Shown: piece by piece, positions 34,865 through 43,916 of the stretch | Layout of the letters: each line of letters starts with the position of its first letter | How positions within the stretch are numbered: position 1 is the stretch's first letter | DNA from: Nonomuraea thailandensis | GTDB taxonomy: Bacteria; Actinomycetota; Actinomycetes; Streptosporangiales; Streptosporangiaceae | Reading direction: 5' to 3' | Assembly: GCF_024172165.1 (NCBI RefSeq) | Contig: NZ_JAMZEB010000002.1 | Location: 5,043,501 to 5,107,500, forward strand | DNA length: 64,000 nucleotides | Program-made: the position numbers and the translations under genes | The notes under the pieces: model-generated | What the model saw: the letters and a program-made list of their open reading frames with translations, nothing else | Told to the model about the DNA's origin: nothing | Database searches by the model: none

Positions 34865-36438
34865 GCGTCACGACCCAGGCGGAGTGGTGGCGGGCGGCCG
34901 TCATCTACCAGGTCTACCTGCGCAGCTTCGCCGACCGCGACGGCGACGGCGTCGGCGACCTGCCGGGGCTGCTGGGCAGGCTGGACTACCTGCGGGAGCT
35001 GGGCGTGGACGCGGTCTGGTTGTCGCCGTTCCATCCCTCGCCGCTGGCCGACTTCGGCTACGACGTCAGCGACTACGAGGCGGTGGACCCGGCGTACGGC
35101 ACGCTCGCCGACTTCGACGAGCTGGTGCACGCCGCGCACGAGCGGGGCATCCGCGTGCTGATCGATCTGATCATGAACCACACGTCCGTGGCGCACCCGT
35201 GGTTCGCCGAGTCGAGCTCGGACCGCGCCGCCCCCAAGCGCGACTGGTACATCTGGGCCGATCCGCGCCCGGGGAACGAGCCGCCGAACAACTGGCTGAG
35301 CTCGTTCGAGCGGTGCGGGCCCGCGTGGACGTACCATCCGGAGACCCGGCAGTGCTACCTGCACAGCTTCACCCCCGGTCAGCCCGACCTCAACTGGCGC
35401 AACCCGGAGGTCCGGGCGGCGATGCGCAGGGTGTGGCGGTTCTGGCTCGACCGGGGCGTGGACGGCTTCCGCATCGACGTCGCGCACCGGCTGCTGAAGG
35501 ACGCCGGCCTGCGCGACAACCCGGCCGAGCTGGCGCACGCCCGCCGGCACACCGTCCATCCCACGCTGCGGATGCGCAACCTCGACCTGCCCGAGACGCT
35601 GCAGGTGCTGCGCGAGCTGCGCCGTACGCTCGACGAGTACGGCGGCAAGCTGGCGCTGGGCGAGGTGCCCATCTCCGACGACCGGCGGCTGGCCGACTAC
35701 TTCGGCGGCGACGGCATGCACACGGCCTTCCATCTCGCGTTCTGGGAGCAGCCCTGGCAGGCCGCCGCCTTCCGGCGGACCGTGGACGGGCTGGCCGCCG
35801 CGATGCGGCCCGGCGCACTGCCGACGTACGCCCTGGCCACCCACGACATCCCCCGCTCCGCCTCCCGGTACGGCGCCGCGCGCGCCCGGGTGGCGGCCAT
35901 GATGGCGCTCACCTTGCGGGGCATCCCGTGCGTCTACTACGGCGAGGAGATCGGGATGACCGACGCCCCGCCGCCCGACGCCCTGGACGTGGACGGCCGC
36001 GACGGGCAGCGCACCCCGATGCAGTGGGACGCCACCGGCCTCGGGTTCACCGCCGGGAAGCCGTGGATGCCGTTCGCGCCGGGCCAGGCCGAGGTCAACG
36101 TGGCGGCCCAGCAGGACGATCCCGGCTCGTTGCTGCGCCTGTACCGGCGGCTCATCGCCTACCGGCGGGCCAGCCCGGCGCTGCGCGGCGGCGACTACCG
36201 GTCGGTCGAGGCCGGCGATGACGTCTTCGCGTACCTGCGGTCAGCGCCCGGGGAGCGGTTGCTGGTCGCGCTGAACTTCGCCTCCCGCCCGGCAGCGGCC
36301 GTCCTGTCCGGGCTGCCGGGCGAGGGCCTGGCCGAGGTGTCCACCGGCGACCGGCCCGCCGGGTCGGCGGTGGGGCTGCGCCCGCTGCGGCTCGCGCCCG
36401 GCGAGGGCCTGATCATCAGAATCGAGGAAGGGACATGA
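34861..36438 (+). CDS. GH13 alpha-glucosidase / oligo-1,6-glucosidase-like enzyme
   Basis: 525 residues. GH13 conserved regions occur in order: DAVWLSPFHPSPLADFGYDV, DLIMNHTS, the nucleophile Asp in GFRIDVAHRL, the acid/base Glu in LALGEVPIS, and the transition-state Asp in LATHDIPRSASRYG. It closes with PCVYYGEEIGMTD and RTPMQWD, both typical of the oligo-1,6-glucosidase/trehalose-hydrolysing subfamily. There is no signal peptide, so it acts inside the cell. It may hydrolyse or transfer glucosyl groups on a cluster intermediate, or process a trehalose-like glycoside made by the TreT-like neighbour. ATGA overlaps couple it on both sides. Confidence 0.94.
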   Translation: MSVTTQAEWWRAAVIYQVYLRSFADRDGDGVGDLPGLLGRLDYLRELGVDAVWLSPFHPSPLADFGYDVSDYEAVDPAYGTLADFDELVHAAHERGIRVLIDLIMNHTSVAHPWFAESSSDRAAPKRDWYIWADPRPGNEPPNNWLSSFERCGPAWTYHPETRQCYLHSFTPGQPDLNWRNPEVRAAMRRVWRFWLDRGVDGFRIDVAHRLLKDAGLRDNPAELAHARRHTVHPTLRMRNLDLPETLQVLRELRRTLDEYGGKLALGEVPISDDRRLADYFGGDGMHTAFHLAFWEQPWQAAAFRRTVDGLAAAMRPGALPTYALATHDIPRSASRYGAARARVAAMMALTLRGIPCVYYGEEIGMTDAPPPDALDVDGRDGQRTPMQWDATGLGFTAGKPWMPFAPGQAEVNVAAQQDDPGSLLRLYRRLIAYRRASPALRGGDYRSVEAGDDVFAYLRSAPGERLLVALNFASRPAAAVLSGLPGEGLAEVSTGDRPAGSAVGLRPLRLAPGEGLIIRIEEGT

Positions 36439-37685
36439 CCACCAACTGGGCAGGCAACATCACCTACCGGGCGCAGGAGGTTCACCGGCCGTCCTCGGTC
36501 GCGGAGCTCCAGGCGGTGGTGGCGCGCAGCCGCCGGGTCCGGGCGCTCGGCACCCGGCACTCCTTCAACGACCTCGCCGACTCCCCCGGCGCGCTGGTGT
36601 CCGTCGCGGGGCTGCCCGCCGCCGTCGAAGTGGACACCGGGCGGGTCACCGCCCGGGTGCCCGCCGGCATGCGTTACGCCGAGCTGACCCGGTGCCTGGA
36701 CGAGCGCGGCTTCGCGCTGCCGAGCCTGGGCTCGCTGCCGCACATCTCCGTCGGCGGCGCGTGCGCCACCGCCACCCACGGCTCCGGCGTCCGCAACGGC
36801 TGTCTGGCGGCCTCGGTGTCCGCCCTCGACCTGGTGACCGCCGAGGGAGACCTGGTCACCGTGGCGCGCGGCGACGGGTGCTTCGACGGGATGGTCGTCG
36901 GGCTGGGCGCGCTGGGCGTGGTGACGCACCTGACGCTCGACCTGGTGCCCGCGTACGAGATGCGCCAGCAGGTCTACAAGGGGTTGCCCCTGGACGTGCT
37001 GGACGACCACTTCGGCGAGCTGGTGTCGAGCGCGTACAGCGTCTGCCTGTTCACCGACTGGAGCGCGCCCCGCCTCACCCAGATCTGGATCGGCGAGCGG
37101 CTGGACGAGCCCCCCGCGGACGTGGCCAAGCTGCCGTGGTTCACCGCCCTGCCGGCCGACGGGCCCTGCCATCCCGTGGACGGGATGCCCGCGGCGAGCT
37201 GCACCGGGCAGCTGGGCGTGCCCGGCCGCTGGCACGAGCGCCTGCCGCACTTCCGGCCCGACCACGAGCCGAGCAGCGCCGGTGACGAGCTGCACTCCGA
37301 GTACATGATCGGCCGGGGCGACGCGGTGGCGGCGTTGCACGCGCTGGACGCCGTCCGCGACCGCATCCGCCCGGTCCTGCAGATCTGCGAGGTGCGCACG
37401 ATCGCCGCCGACCGGCTCTGGATGAGCCCCTTCTACGAAGCCGACTCGGTCAGCGTGCACTTCACCTGGACCTCCGACACCACGGCCGTGCTGCCGGTGG
37501 TCCGGCTGGTGGAGGAGCGGCTGGCGCCGTTCGCCGCCCGGCCGCACTGGGCGAAGATCTTCACGATCGGGCCGCCGGAGCTGGGGCGGCTCTTCCCCCG
37601 TCTCGCGGACTTCGCCCGCCTGGCCGGCGACTGCGACCCGGCCGGCAAGTTCGCGAGCCCGTTCCTCGACCGCTACCTGCGCTGA
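36435..37685 (+). CDS. aldO: Alditol oxidase (AldO-like), covalent-FAD enzyme
   Basis: 416 residues, the length of Streptomyces alditol oxidase. It begins NWAGNITYRAQEVHRPSSVA as AldO proteins do. His42 in ALGTRHSFND sits where AldO carries covalently bound FAD. LPSLGSLPHISVGGACATAT and HGSGVRNGCLAASVSALDLV are the FAD-binding segments, and the D-arabinono-1,4-lactone-oxidase C-terminal domain follows. AldO oxidises the terminal hydroxyl of xylitol, sorbitol and other polyols to an aldehyde with O2, giving H2O2. Its presence strongly suggests that a polyol or sugar-alcohol group is part of the pathway. The gene symbol is given by family resemblance; the in-pathway substrate may differ. Confidence 0.92.
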   Translation: MTTNWAGNITYRAQEVHRPSSVAELQAVVARSRRVRALGTRHSFNDLADSPGALVSVAGLPAAVEVDTGRVTARVPAGMRYAELTRCLDERGFALPSLGSLPHISVGGACATATHGSGVRNGCLAASVSALDLVTAEGDLVTVARGDGCFDGMVVGLGALGVVTHLTLDLVPAYEMRQQVYKGLPLDVLDDHFGELVSSAYSVCLFTDWSAPRLTQIWIGERLDEPPADVAKLPWFTALPADGPCHPVDGMPAASCTGQLGVPGRWHERLPHFRPDHEPSSAGDELHSEYMIGRGDAVAALHALDAVRDRIRPVLQICEVRTIAADRLWMSPFYEADSVSVHFTWTSDTTAVLPVVRLVEERLAPFAARPHWAKIFTIGPPELGRLFPRLADFARLAGDCDPAGKFASPFLDRYLR

Positions 37686-37701
37686 CCACCGGAGGAGCAC
37701 G

Positions 37702-38613
37702 ATGCTGACCACCCCCGGCCTTTCCCAGCTCGACGTGCTGGAGGCCGAGTCGATCCAGATCATCCGCGAGGTCGCCGCCGAGTTCGAGCGGCCCGTGCTG
37801 CTGTTCTCCGGCGGCAAGGACAGCGTGGTGCTGCTGCGGCTGGCGGGCAAGGCGTTCCGCCCGGCGCCGGTGCCGTTCCCGGTGCTGCACGTGGACACCG
37901 GGCACAACTTTCCCGAGGTGATCGAGTTCCGCGACCGGCAGGTTGCCGGGCTGGGCGTCCGCCTGGTGGTCGCCTCGGTGCAGGAGTCCATCGACCGGGG
38001 CCGGGTGCGCGAGGAGCGCGGCCTGCGGGCCTCGCGCAACCGGCTGCAGACCGTCACGCTGCTCGACGCGCTCGCCGGACACGGCTTCGACGCCGCGTTC
38101 GGCGGCGCCCGCCGCGACGAGGAGAAGGCCCGCGCCAAGGAGCGGGTGGTCTCCTTCCGGGACGAGTTCGGGCAGTGGGACCCCAAGAACCAGCGGCCCG
38201 AGCTGTGGAACCTCTTCAACACCCGCATCCGGCCAGGAGAGCACGCGCGGGTCTTCCCGCTGTCGAACTGGACCGAGCTGGACGTGTGGGAGTACGTGCG
38301 GCGCGAGTCGCTGGAGCTGCCGGCCATCTACTTCGCCCACCGGCGCACGGTGTTCGAGCGCGACGGGCTGCTGCTCGACGACAACCCGCACACCCGCCGG
38401 CAGGACGACGAGCCGGCCTTCCCGGCGACCGTGCGCTTCCGCACCGTCGGCGACGCCTCCTGCACCGGGGCGATCGAGTCGGGCGCCGCCACGGTCGGCG
38501 AGGTGATCGAGGAGCTCAGGGCCACCCGGGTCACCGAACGCGGCCAGACCCGCGCCGACGACCGCGTCAGCGAGGCCGCGATGGAGGACCGCAAGAGAGA
38601 GGGCTACTTCTGA
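37702..38613 (+). CDS. cysD: Sulfate adenylyltransferase subunit 2
   Basis: 303 residues. The PP-loop ATP-pyrophosphatase motif SGGKDS is at about residue 43, followed by VLHVDTGHNFPEVIEFRDR, AAFGGARRDEEKARAKER, VFPLSNWTELDVWEYV and DRKREGYF at the end, all characteristic of CysD. With CysN it makes adenosine 5'-phosphosulfate from ATP and sulfate. GGAGGAG precedes ATG 37702, and its stop overlaps the cysN start (TGATG). A dedicated pair at the end of a biosynthetic operon suggests extra supply of activated sulfate for sulfation of the product rather than housekeeping assimilation, since no reductase genes accompany it. Confidence 0.95.
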   Translation: MLTTPGLSQLDVLEAESIQIIREVAAEFERPVLLFSGGKDSVVLLRLAGKAFRPAPVPFPVLHVDTGHNFPEVIEFRDRQVAGLGVRLVVASVQESIDRGRVREERGLRASRNRLQTVTLLDALAGHGFDAAFGGARRDEEKARAKERVVSFRDEFGQWDPKNQRPELWNLFNTRIRPGEHARVFPLSNWTELDVWEYVRRESLELPAIYFAHRRTVFERDGLLLDDNPHTRRQDDEPAFPATVRFRTVGDASCTGAIESGAATVGEVIEELRATRVTERGQTRADDRVSEAAMEDRKREGYF

Positions 38614-39875
38614 TGGACATTCTCCGCCTGGCCACGGCGGGCAGCGTGGACGACGGCAAGTCCACGCTGATCGGCCGGCTGCTCTACGACTCCAAGGCCA
38701 TCTTCGAGGACCAGCTCGCCGCGCTGGAGCGGGCCGGCGCCGCCCGCGGCTCCGGGCACGCCGACCTGGCGCTGCTCACCGACGGGCTGCGGGCAGAGCG
38801 GGAGCAGGGCATCACCATCGACGTCGCCCACCGCTACTTCGCCACGCCGCGCCGGACGTTCATCATCGCCGACACGCCGGGGCACATCCAGTACACCCGC
38901 AACATGGTGACCGGGGCCTCGACGGCGGACCTCGCGATCATCCTGGTGGACGTGCGCAAGGGCGTGCTGGAGCAATCGCGCAGGCACGCCTTCCTGGCCT
39001 CGCTGCTCCGGGTGCCGCACCTGGTGGTCGCGGTCAACAAGATGGACCTGGCGGGCTACGAGCAGGCCGCGTACGAGCGGGTCGTGGCCGAGTTCGCCGC
39101 CTTCGCCGCCAAGCTGGACATCGGCGATCTGACGTTCGTCCCGGTCTGCGCGCTGCACGGCGACAACGTGGTCGAACGCTCGATCAACATGCCCTGGTAC
39201 GACGGCCCGTCCCTGCTGCGGCACCTGGAGCACGTGCACATCGCCTCCGACCGCAACCTCATCGACGCGCGCTTCCCCGTCCAGTGCGTGATCAGGCCGC
39301 GTCAGGCCGCCGACCCGCTGCTGCACGACTACCGCGGCTACGCGGGCCAGGTCGCGGGCGGCGTGCTGCGGCCCGGCGACGAGGTGGTGCACCTGCCTTC
39401 CGGGCTGACCAGCGTGATCACCCACATCGACGGCCCCGGCGGCCCGCTGGCCGAGGCCGTCGCCCCGATGTCCGTGGTGCTGCGGCTGGACGACGACCTC
39501 GACATCTCACGCGGCGACATGATCGCCAGACCCGGCAACCGGCCGCGGGCGGCGCAGGACCTGGAGGCGATGGTGTGCTGGATGAGCGGCGAGCGCCCGC
39601 TCACCGCCGGCACCAGGCTGCTGGTCAAGCACACCACGGCCACCGCCACCGCGCTGGTCGGGGACCTGCGTTACCGGCTGGACGTCAACAGCCTGCACCG
39701 CGACACCGAGGCGCGGGCGCTGACGATGAACGAGATCGGCCGCGTCCGGCTGCGCACCGCCCGGCCGTTGTTCGCCGACGAGTACGCGCGCAACCGGGCG
39801 ACCGGGGCGTTCATCCTCATCGACGAGGCCGACAACGCCACGGTGGGCGCGGGAATGATCACGGGCCTCCCTTGA
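38613..39875 (+). CDS. cysN: Sulfate adenylyltransferase subunit 1, GTPase
   Basis: 420 residues. Elongation-factor-like GTPase motifs: ATAGSVDDGKSTLIGRLLYD (P-loop), EREQGITIDVAHRYF (switch I), IIADTPGHIQYTRNM (DxxG), VAVNKMDLAGY (NKxD). Beta-barrel domains with VIRPRQAADPLLHDYRGYAG follow. The length fits CysN alone, without the fused CysC kinase domain found in CysNC. No separate cysC or sulfotransferase gene is visible in the window, so PAPS formation and transfer must be encoded elsewhere, or APS itself is used. It is the last gene of the coupled run that begins at 18940. Confidence 0.95.
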   Translation: MDILRLATAGSVDDGKSTLIGRLLYDSKAIFEDQLAALERAGAARGSGHADLALLTDGLRAEREQGITIDVAHRYFATPRRTFIIADTPGHIQYTRNMVTGASTADLAIILVDVRKGVLEQSRRHAFLASLLRVPHLVVAVNKMDLAGYEQAAYERVVAEFAAFAAKLDIGDLTFVPVCALHGDNVVERSINMPWYDGPSLLRHLEHVHIASDRNLIDARFPVQCVIRPRQAADPLLHDYRGYAGQVAGGVLRPGDEVVHLPSGLTSVITHIDGPGGPLAEAVAPMSVVLRLDDDLDISRGDMIARPGNRPRAAQDLEAMVCWMSGERPLTAGTRLLVKHTTATATALVGDLRYRLDVNSLHRDTEARALTMNEIGRVRLRTARPLFADEYARNRATGAFILIDEADNATVGAGMITGLP

Positions 39876-39906
39876 TCAGGCCCTTCCCTGGTCGCGGACC
39901 CGCTCC

Positions 39907-39934
39907 GGCATGGCATGCGCCCCGAGGCCATGCC
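39907..39934 (+). terminator. Possible weak terminator of the cluster operon
   Basis: GGCATGGC (39907-39914) pairs with GCCATGCC (39927-39934) over a 12-base loop, 31 bases after the cysN stop. No T-run follows, which is common for high-GC actinomycete terminators. Confidence 0.4.
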
Positions 39935-40003
39935 CGACGATCGGGCCGTGGGTTCGTCTGCCCGTCCCCCAACGTTCACAAAAGCCCCATAAGTTACCAA
40001 GCC

Positions 40004-41059
40004 ATGGCAATCAATGACATGTCTTCCGGTCCTCTGTCGCGCAGATCCCTGCTCGCCGGGCTCGTGTCGGGAGCCGGGATCACCGTCCTGGGCGGCACCT
40101 CCGCCCAGGCCGCGAGCCGGCCGGACGGCCTCCGGCCACGCGTCCTGATCGCGACGAACGAGCCGTGGGGCACCTACCACACCGCGCCGCTGCTGCCGCA
40201 GGCGCGCCGGCAGGGGTGGGACGTCGTGCAACTGGTTCCCGACCGGTCCCAGATCAAGCCGGACGACCCGGTCCCCGTCGTGACGCCCGAGGAGGTTTCC
40301 CGGGCCGACCTGCTCGTGGTGACCGGGGCGGGCGACTGGCCCGCCGACTGCGCCGCGCGGTTGCGCCTGTTGCCGCTCGTCGCCTCCTCGCTGGCCTACC
40401 AGCTGCCGCGGGAGGCGCCGCGGGCCGAGGAGTTCCGCGACCGGCTGCGGGCGATCACCGCGTCGTCGCCGGCCGAGGCCAAGGTGTTCGACGACTATCT
40501 GGGCACCCGCCGCGCGATCTCGGTCGTGGGCACCCCGCAGACCGACGCCCTGCCCAGGCACCGGCCGGAGGCGGGCACCGTCCTCGTGCTCACGAGCGTC
40601 ACCAAGTCGGGCCAGACGGGCGGCTCCGCCCCCGGCACCGAGCTGCTGCTGGCCACGGCCGAGCGGCTCGCGGCGGCCGGCCGGCACATCCTGGTCGGCC
40701 TGCACCCGCGCGAGGACCGCTCGCTGTGGGAGAGGTACGAGATCAGCACGGTCCCGTCGGTCCAGGCGGCGGCGCGCGCCGAGGTCGCCGTCGGCATCCC
40801 CGGGACCGTCTTCCCCGTCGTGGCGGCGGTGGGCGTGCCGCTCGTGGGCTGCACCGACCCCGCGCTGCAGATCCCCGGCTACCTGCTGAGCGTCTGCTCG
40901 CACACGATCACCACCCCCGACGGGGCGGTGAACGCCGTGGAGACGGCCGGGCCGGTCTCGCGCGAGGTCCTCTACGAGGCGGTCGGCCCGGTGGGCGGCT
41001 CGGCCAGGCGGCTGCTGAAGGTGTGGCGCAAGGCCGGGATCCGCGCGCACGCGGCCTGA
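40004..41059 (+). CDS. Tat-exported protein of unknown function
   Basis: 351 residues from ATG 40004 (ATG 40019 also possible; neither has a strong ribosome site). The N-terminus has a twin-arginine signal, LSRRSLLAGLVSGAGITVLG, with a likely cleavage site after TSAQA. The mature part has LIATNEPWGTYHTAPLLPQA, VLVLTSVTKSGQTGGSAPGT, ILVGLHPREDRSLWERYEI and VAVGIPGTVFPVVAAVGVPL, which recalls the C-terminal domain of GT-B or CDP-glycerol-transferase-like folds. I cannot name a family. It follows the sulfate genes after 128 bases and may have its own promoter. Tat export suggests a folded, possibly cofactor-bearing protein outside the cell. Confidence 0.75.
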   Translation: MAINDMSSGPLSRRSLLAGLVSGAGITVLGGTSAQAASRPDGLRPRVLIATNEPWGTYHTAPLLPQARRQGWDVVQLVPDRSQIKPDDPVPVVTPEEVSRADLLVVTGAGDWPADCAARLRLLPLVASSLAYQLPREAPRAEEFRDRLRAITASSPAEAKVFDDYLGTRRAISVVGTPQTDALPRHRPEAGTVLVLTSVTKSGQTGGSAPGTELLLATAERLAAAGRHILVGLHPREDRSLWERYEISTVPSVQAAARAEVAVGIPGTVFPVVAAVGVPLVGCTDPALQIPGYLLSVCSHTITTPDGAVNAVETAGPVSREVLYEAVGPVGGSARRLLKVWRKAGIRAHAA

Positions 41060-41098
41060 CGCCGCCGGGCGTCCCACGCCCATGGCGAGCACCCATGG

Positions 41099-41134
41099 GC
41101 AGGCGTCCCTCCGCGACCGCGGAGGGACGCCTGC
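41099..41134 (+). terminator. Strong hairpin terminator
   Basis: A 17-bp perfect stem: GCAGGCGTCCCTCCGCG (41099-41115) with its reverse complement at 41118-41134, separated by two bases. It lies 40 bases after the Tat-protein stop. Confidence 0.85.
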
Positions 41135-41640
41135 GGGAGCGTGGCTCAGTACCGCTCGTCCACGGAGAATCCCCAGGATCCCGCGAGCCGGAGGATTGGC
41201 CGTGCAGAAGTAGCACGGCGCGGACAGGAGTACCAGGAGGGGGTGGCCCGGGTGTCAGGCGCCGCACCGACCCGGGCCGCACCGGGGCGTCCTGTCACTG
41301 GCTGGTGGAGTGACCCGATCCGGTTCGAGCCCGGCCTGTTCGTCCTGGTCGGCGACGGCCTTGTCCCGGGGCCTGTTCAGGGGAGAAGCCGAGCGTTCGC
41401 TGGAGGGCCTGCCCTTGGCCGGGAACACTTGTCCGGCACATGGGGACGCACCACGCCCTGCTGACCCCGACTTCGTGACAGCGCGATGACCGAGTTTCGG
41501 TGCGAGCCTCCGCAGGCCGTCACCGAGAGGGATTCGCGTCCAGGTGCGATCGACGCCGAGGTTCCCCGTCAATTCCACGTCTTGCCACTGGAGTGACCAG
41601 GCGGCGGTCCAGAGGCCCGGCCCCGCCCGGTCACGGGACG
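41135..41640. other. Gap without a supported gene
   Basis: About 500 bases between convergent genes. Several frames are open on both strands, but none has a start with a ribosome site, codon bias or recognisable motifs. The minus-strand frame near 41480-41600 (VDRTWTRIPLGDG) may be the remains of a gene. Confidence 0.5.
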
Positions 41641-42378
41641 TCACTCGCTGACGGTCTTGGGGTTGGGCGTCTTCACCGACACCTTGGCGCCCCACCCGGT
41701 GTAGCGGGTGTCGACGATGACGGTGCTGCCCTCGAACTCCTCGAAGCCGTCCGAGACGCCCTTGGCGGTGTACGAGCTCCACAGCTTGCCGACCAGTCCG
41801 GCCGAGGTGAGGGTCAGCTTGTAGGAGACCTCGGTGTCCGAGGCCCAGGAGCGCAGGTCCGAGCGGGAGAACCAGCCAGACACCTTGCGCAGGTCCTTGA
41901 AGGTGATCGTGCCGGTGACCGTGTTGCCGCTCCTGCTGCCCTTCTGCAGCAGCGCCGACAGCGTGGCGGGCTCGGTGGGGTTGAGCACCTGGTCGTACTC
42001 GCTGGGCATGCCGCCGCCGCCGGGCACCTTGAGCCAGGTCTTGCCCTTGGGCAGGTCTCCGGCGAGCGCGCCGGAGTAGTACGTGGCCTTGCCGTCGTAG
42101 ATGACGCGGTCCTTCTCGTCGTCGAACGCGGTGCTGGCGATGTCGTAGGCGGCCAGGCCCTTCTTCCCGAACTGCAGGACACCCTTCGTGGCGTACGCCT
42201 GCGAGGTCTCGGTGCCGTCGGACCAGTTGGCAATCTCGGTGTAGCGGACGCCATGGCCGGGGACGAGCTCGGACTTCAGCACGCGAACGGGGTCCTTGGG
42301 CGCGGTCTGCGCCTGGGCGGGGGTGGTCCCGGCCAGGAAGGCGCCGCAGACGACCAGGACGGAGATCGTTTTCTTCAT
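41641..42378 (-). CDS. Secreted protein, paralogue of the one at 61679
   Basis: 245 residues with a Sec signal peptide (MKKTISVLVVCGAFLAGTTP, cleavage near AQA-QTA). The mature part is beta-rich with YYSGALAGDLPKGKTWLKVP, LNPTEPATLSALLQKG and VTGTITFKDLRKVSGWFS. The same landmarks occur in order in the protein at 61679-62596 (KGWLYHLPPKARTWL, INVLEPATLAKLLSTGD, TITLKELYRVSPTF), so the two are paralogues. The architecture recalls lipoprotein-localisation-fold proteins that bind lipids (LppX/LprG-like), but this is a guess. It lies 57 bases downstream of the sulfatase operon and may be read with it. Confidence 0.82.
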   Translation of the reverse strand: MKKTISVLVVCGAFLAGTTPAQAQTAPKDPVRVLKSELVPGHGVRYTEIANWSDGTETSQAYATKGVLQFGKKGLAAYDIASTAFDDEKDRVIYDGKATYYSGALAGDLPKGKTWLKVPGGGGMPSEYDQVLNPTEPATLSALLQKGSRSGNTVTGTITFKDLRKVSGWFSRSDLRSWASDTEVSYKLTLTSAGLVGKLWSSYTAKGVSDGFEEFEGSTVIVDTRYTGWGAKVSVKTPNPKTVSE

Positions 42379-42435
42379 GCCCGGAGATCATGCCGTGACC
42401 GGATAACGGTGCGGCCACGACCGGCCGGTGGCCGT

Positions 42436-43908
42436 TCAGCCGGGCTCGCCGAAGCCCGTCACCCCTCGCGACCGGTCGAACTGGTGGATCCGGGTCAGAG
42501 GCCATTCCTCGTACGGGAAGGTGCGCAGTTCGCCACCGTCGAAGGCCTCCACCACACCATCCGCCCGAAGCCGCTCGGCCAGCAGCGCCGTCAGCTCGCC
42601 GGCCCGTTCCGACCGAAGCGGTTCGAGCTCGTACGGGTCGGCGGCCACGTCGAACAACAGCCGATGACCACCGTTGGCCATCCAGATCAGCTTCAGATCC
42701 CCCTGCCGCACCATCGCCTTGAACCGGCGGGTCCCCGGCCGCCCGTGGAAGCCGAACAGGGTCTCGCGGGGTCGTGCCGCGCCGGTCAGCAGGCCGAGCA
42801 GGTCGCCGCCCTGCCGCAGCTCGGGCTGCCCGGCGGCGGAGGTGGCCAGCCCGAACAGGTCGGTCAGGCAGACCAGCTCGGAGCGGCGCTCGCCGGCGGC
42901 GACGCGGCCCGGCCAGGAGATCAGGAACGGCACCCGCGCGGACGCCTCGAAGAAGCTCTCCTTCTGCCAGCCGTGATGGTCGCCGAGCAGGTCGCCGTGG
43001 TCGGAGAAGAAGCAGATGACGGTGTCGTCCGCGTCGGGCCTGCGTTCGACGGCGTCCAGCAGGTCGCCGACGCAGCCGTCGATGTAGCTGATCTCGCCGT
43101 AGTAGCGGGCCTTGAGGGTACGGGCGCGGTGCGGGTCGACGTCCTCGGCGTAGACGAGGTGGTTCATCCAGGGGATGTGCTGGTCGAGGTGGTCGACGTC
43201 GCGGTCTCCGCACACCGGGTCGGGCATGCGGTCCGGGTCGTACATGCGGTTGTACGGCAGCGGCGGCGCGAACGGCGGATGCGGGCCGATGTAGGAGACG
43301 AGCCCGAACCAGGGGCGGCCGTCGTCGGCGTCCATCAGCGCGATCGCCTCCCTGGTGGCCCAGGATTCGACGGTGCACTCCGCCGGCAGGGGACTGAGCT
43401 GCGGCATGTAGTACATGTCGGTCCGCTCTCCCATGAGTGCCTCGATCCAGTCGTAGGCGGGGTGCTCGGCCGCGATCCACGCCGCGTACGCATCACCGGC
43501 CCGCTGCTCGGGGCTGTCGTAGAACTCCTCGCTGTGCCGCTGCCGGTCGTAGCCGACCGGCGCGTCCCACGGCGTGGTGTGGAACTTGCCGACCCCCCAC
43601 GTGCGGTACCCGCGCAGGCGCATCGCCTCGGCCAGGTACGGGCCGCAACGTTCCCGGATCGCGGCGTGCCCGCCGTCGGGGACCGTGTTGTCGTACACGT
43701 CGGTCAGCGTCGCCTCGCAGCCGCTGCGCAGGGTGTAGCGGGCCGGGACGCACACCGGGCTGGTGGAGTACGCGTTGTCGAAGACGGTCCCCCGGGCGGC
43801 CAGCCGGTCGAGGTTGGGGGTGGCGACGTGGGGGTTGCCGAGCGCCGCGATCGTGTCGAAGCGCTGCTGGTCGGTCATCACGAACAGCACGTTGGGGCGG
43901 GTGGGCAT
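42436..43908 (-). CDS. Sulfatase (formylglycine type) 1
   Basis: 490 residues. The alkaline-phosphatase-superfamily sulfatase pattern is clear: NVLFVMTDQQRFDTIAALGN with the metal Asp, and CVPAR in SPVCVPARYTLRSG. This is the C-x-P-x-R signature, whose Cys is converted to formylglycine. GVGKFHTTPW and the metal site FFSDHGDLLGDHHGWQKESF follow. It has no signal peptide, so it should act in the cytoplasm on imported sulfated sugar, or be exported by another route. The length is typical. It follows sulfatase 2 by 8 bases and lies in an operon with a sugar importer, so the substrate is probably a sulfated saccharide. Confidence 0.95.
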   Translation of the reverse strand: MPTRPNVLFVMTDQQRFDTIAALGNPHVATPNLDRLAARGTVFDNAYSTSPVCVPARYTLRSGCEATLTDVYDNTVPDGGHAAIRERCGPYLAEAMRLRGYRTWGVGKFHTTPWDAPVGYDRQRHSEEFYDSPEQRAGDAYAAWIAAEHPAYDWIEALMGERTDMYYMPQLSPLPAECTVESWATREAIALMDADDGRPWFGLVSYIGPHPPFAPPLPYNRMYDPDRMPDPVCGDRDVDHLDQHIPWMNHLVYAEDVDPHRARTLKARYYGEISYIDGCVGDLLDAVERRPDADDTVICFFSDHGDLLGDHHGWQKESFFEASARVPFLISWPGRVAAGERRSELVCLTDLFGLATSAAGQPELRQGGDLLGLLTGAARPRETLFGFHGRPGTRRFKAMVRQGDLKLIWMANGGHRLLFDVAADPYELEPLRSERAGELTALLAERLRADGVVEAFDGGELRTFPYEEWPLTRIHQFDRSRGVTGFGEPG

Positions 43909-43916
43909 GGACGGGT

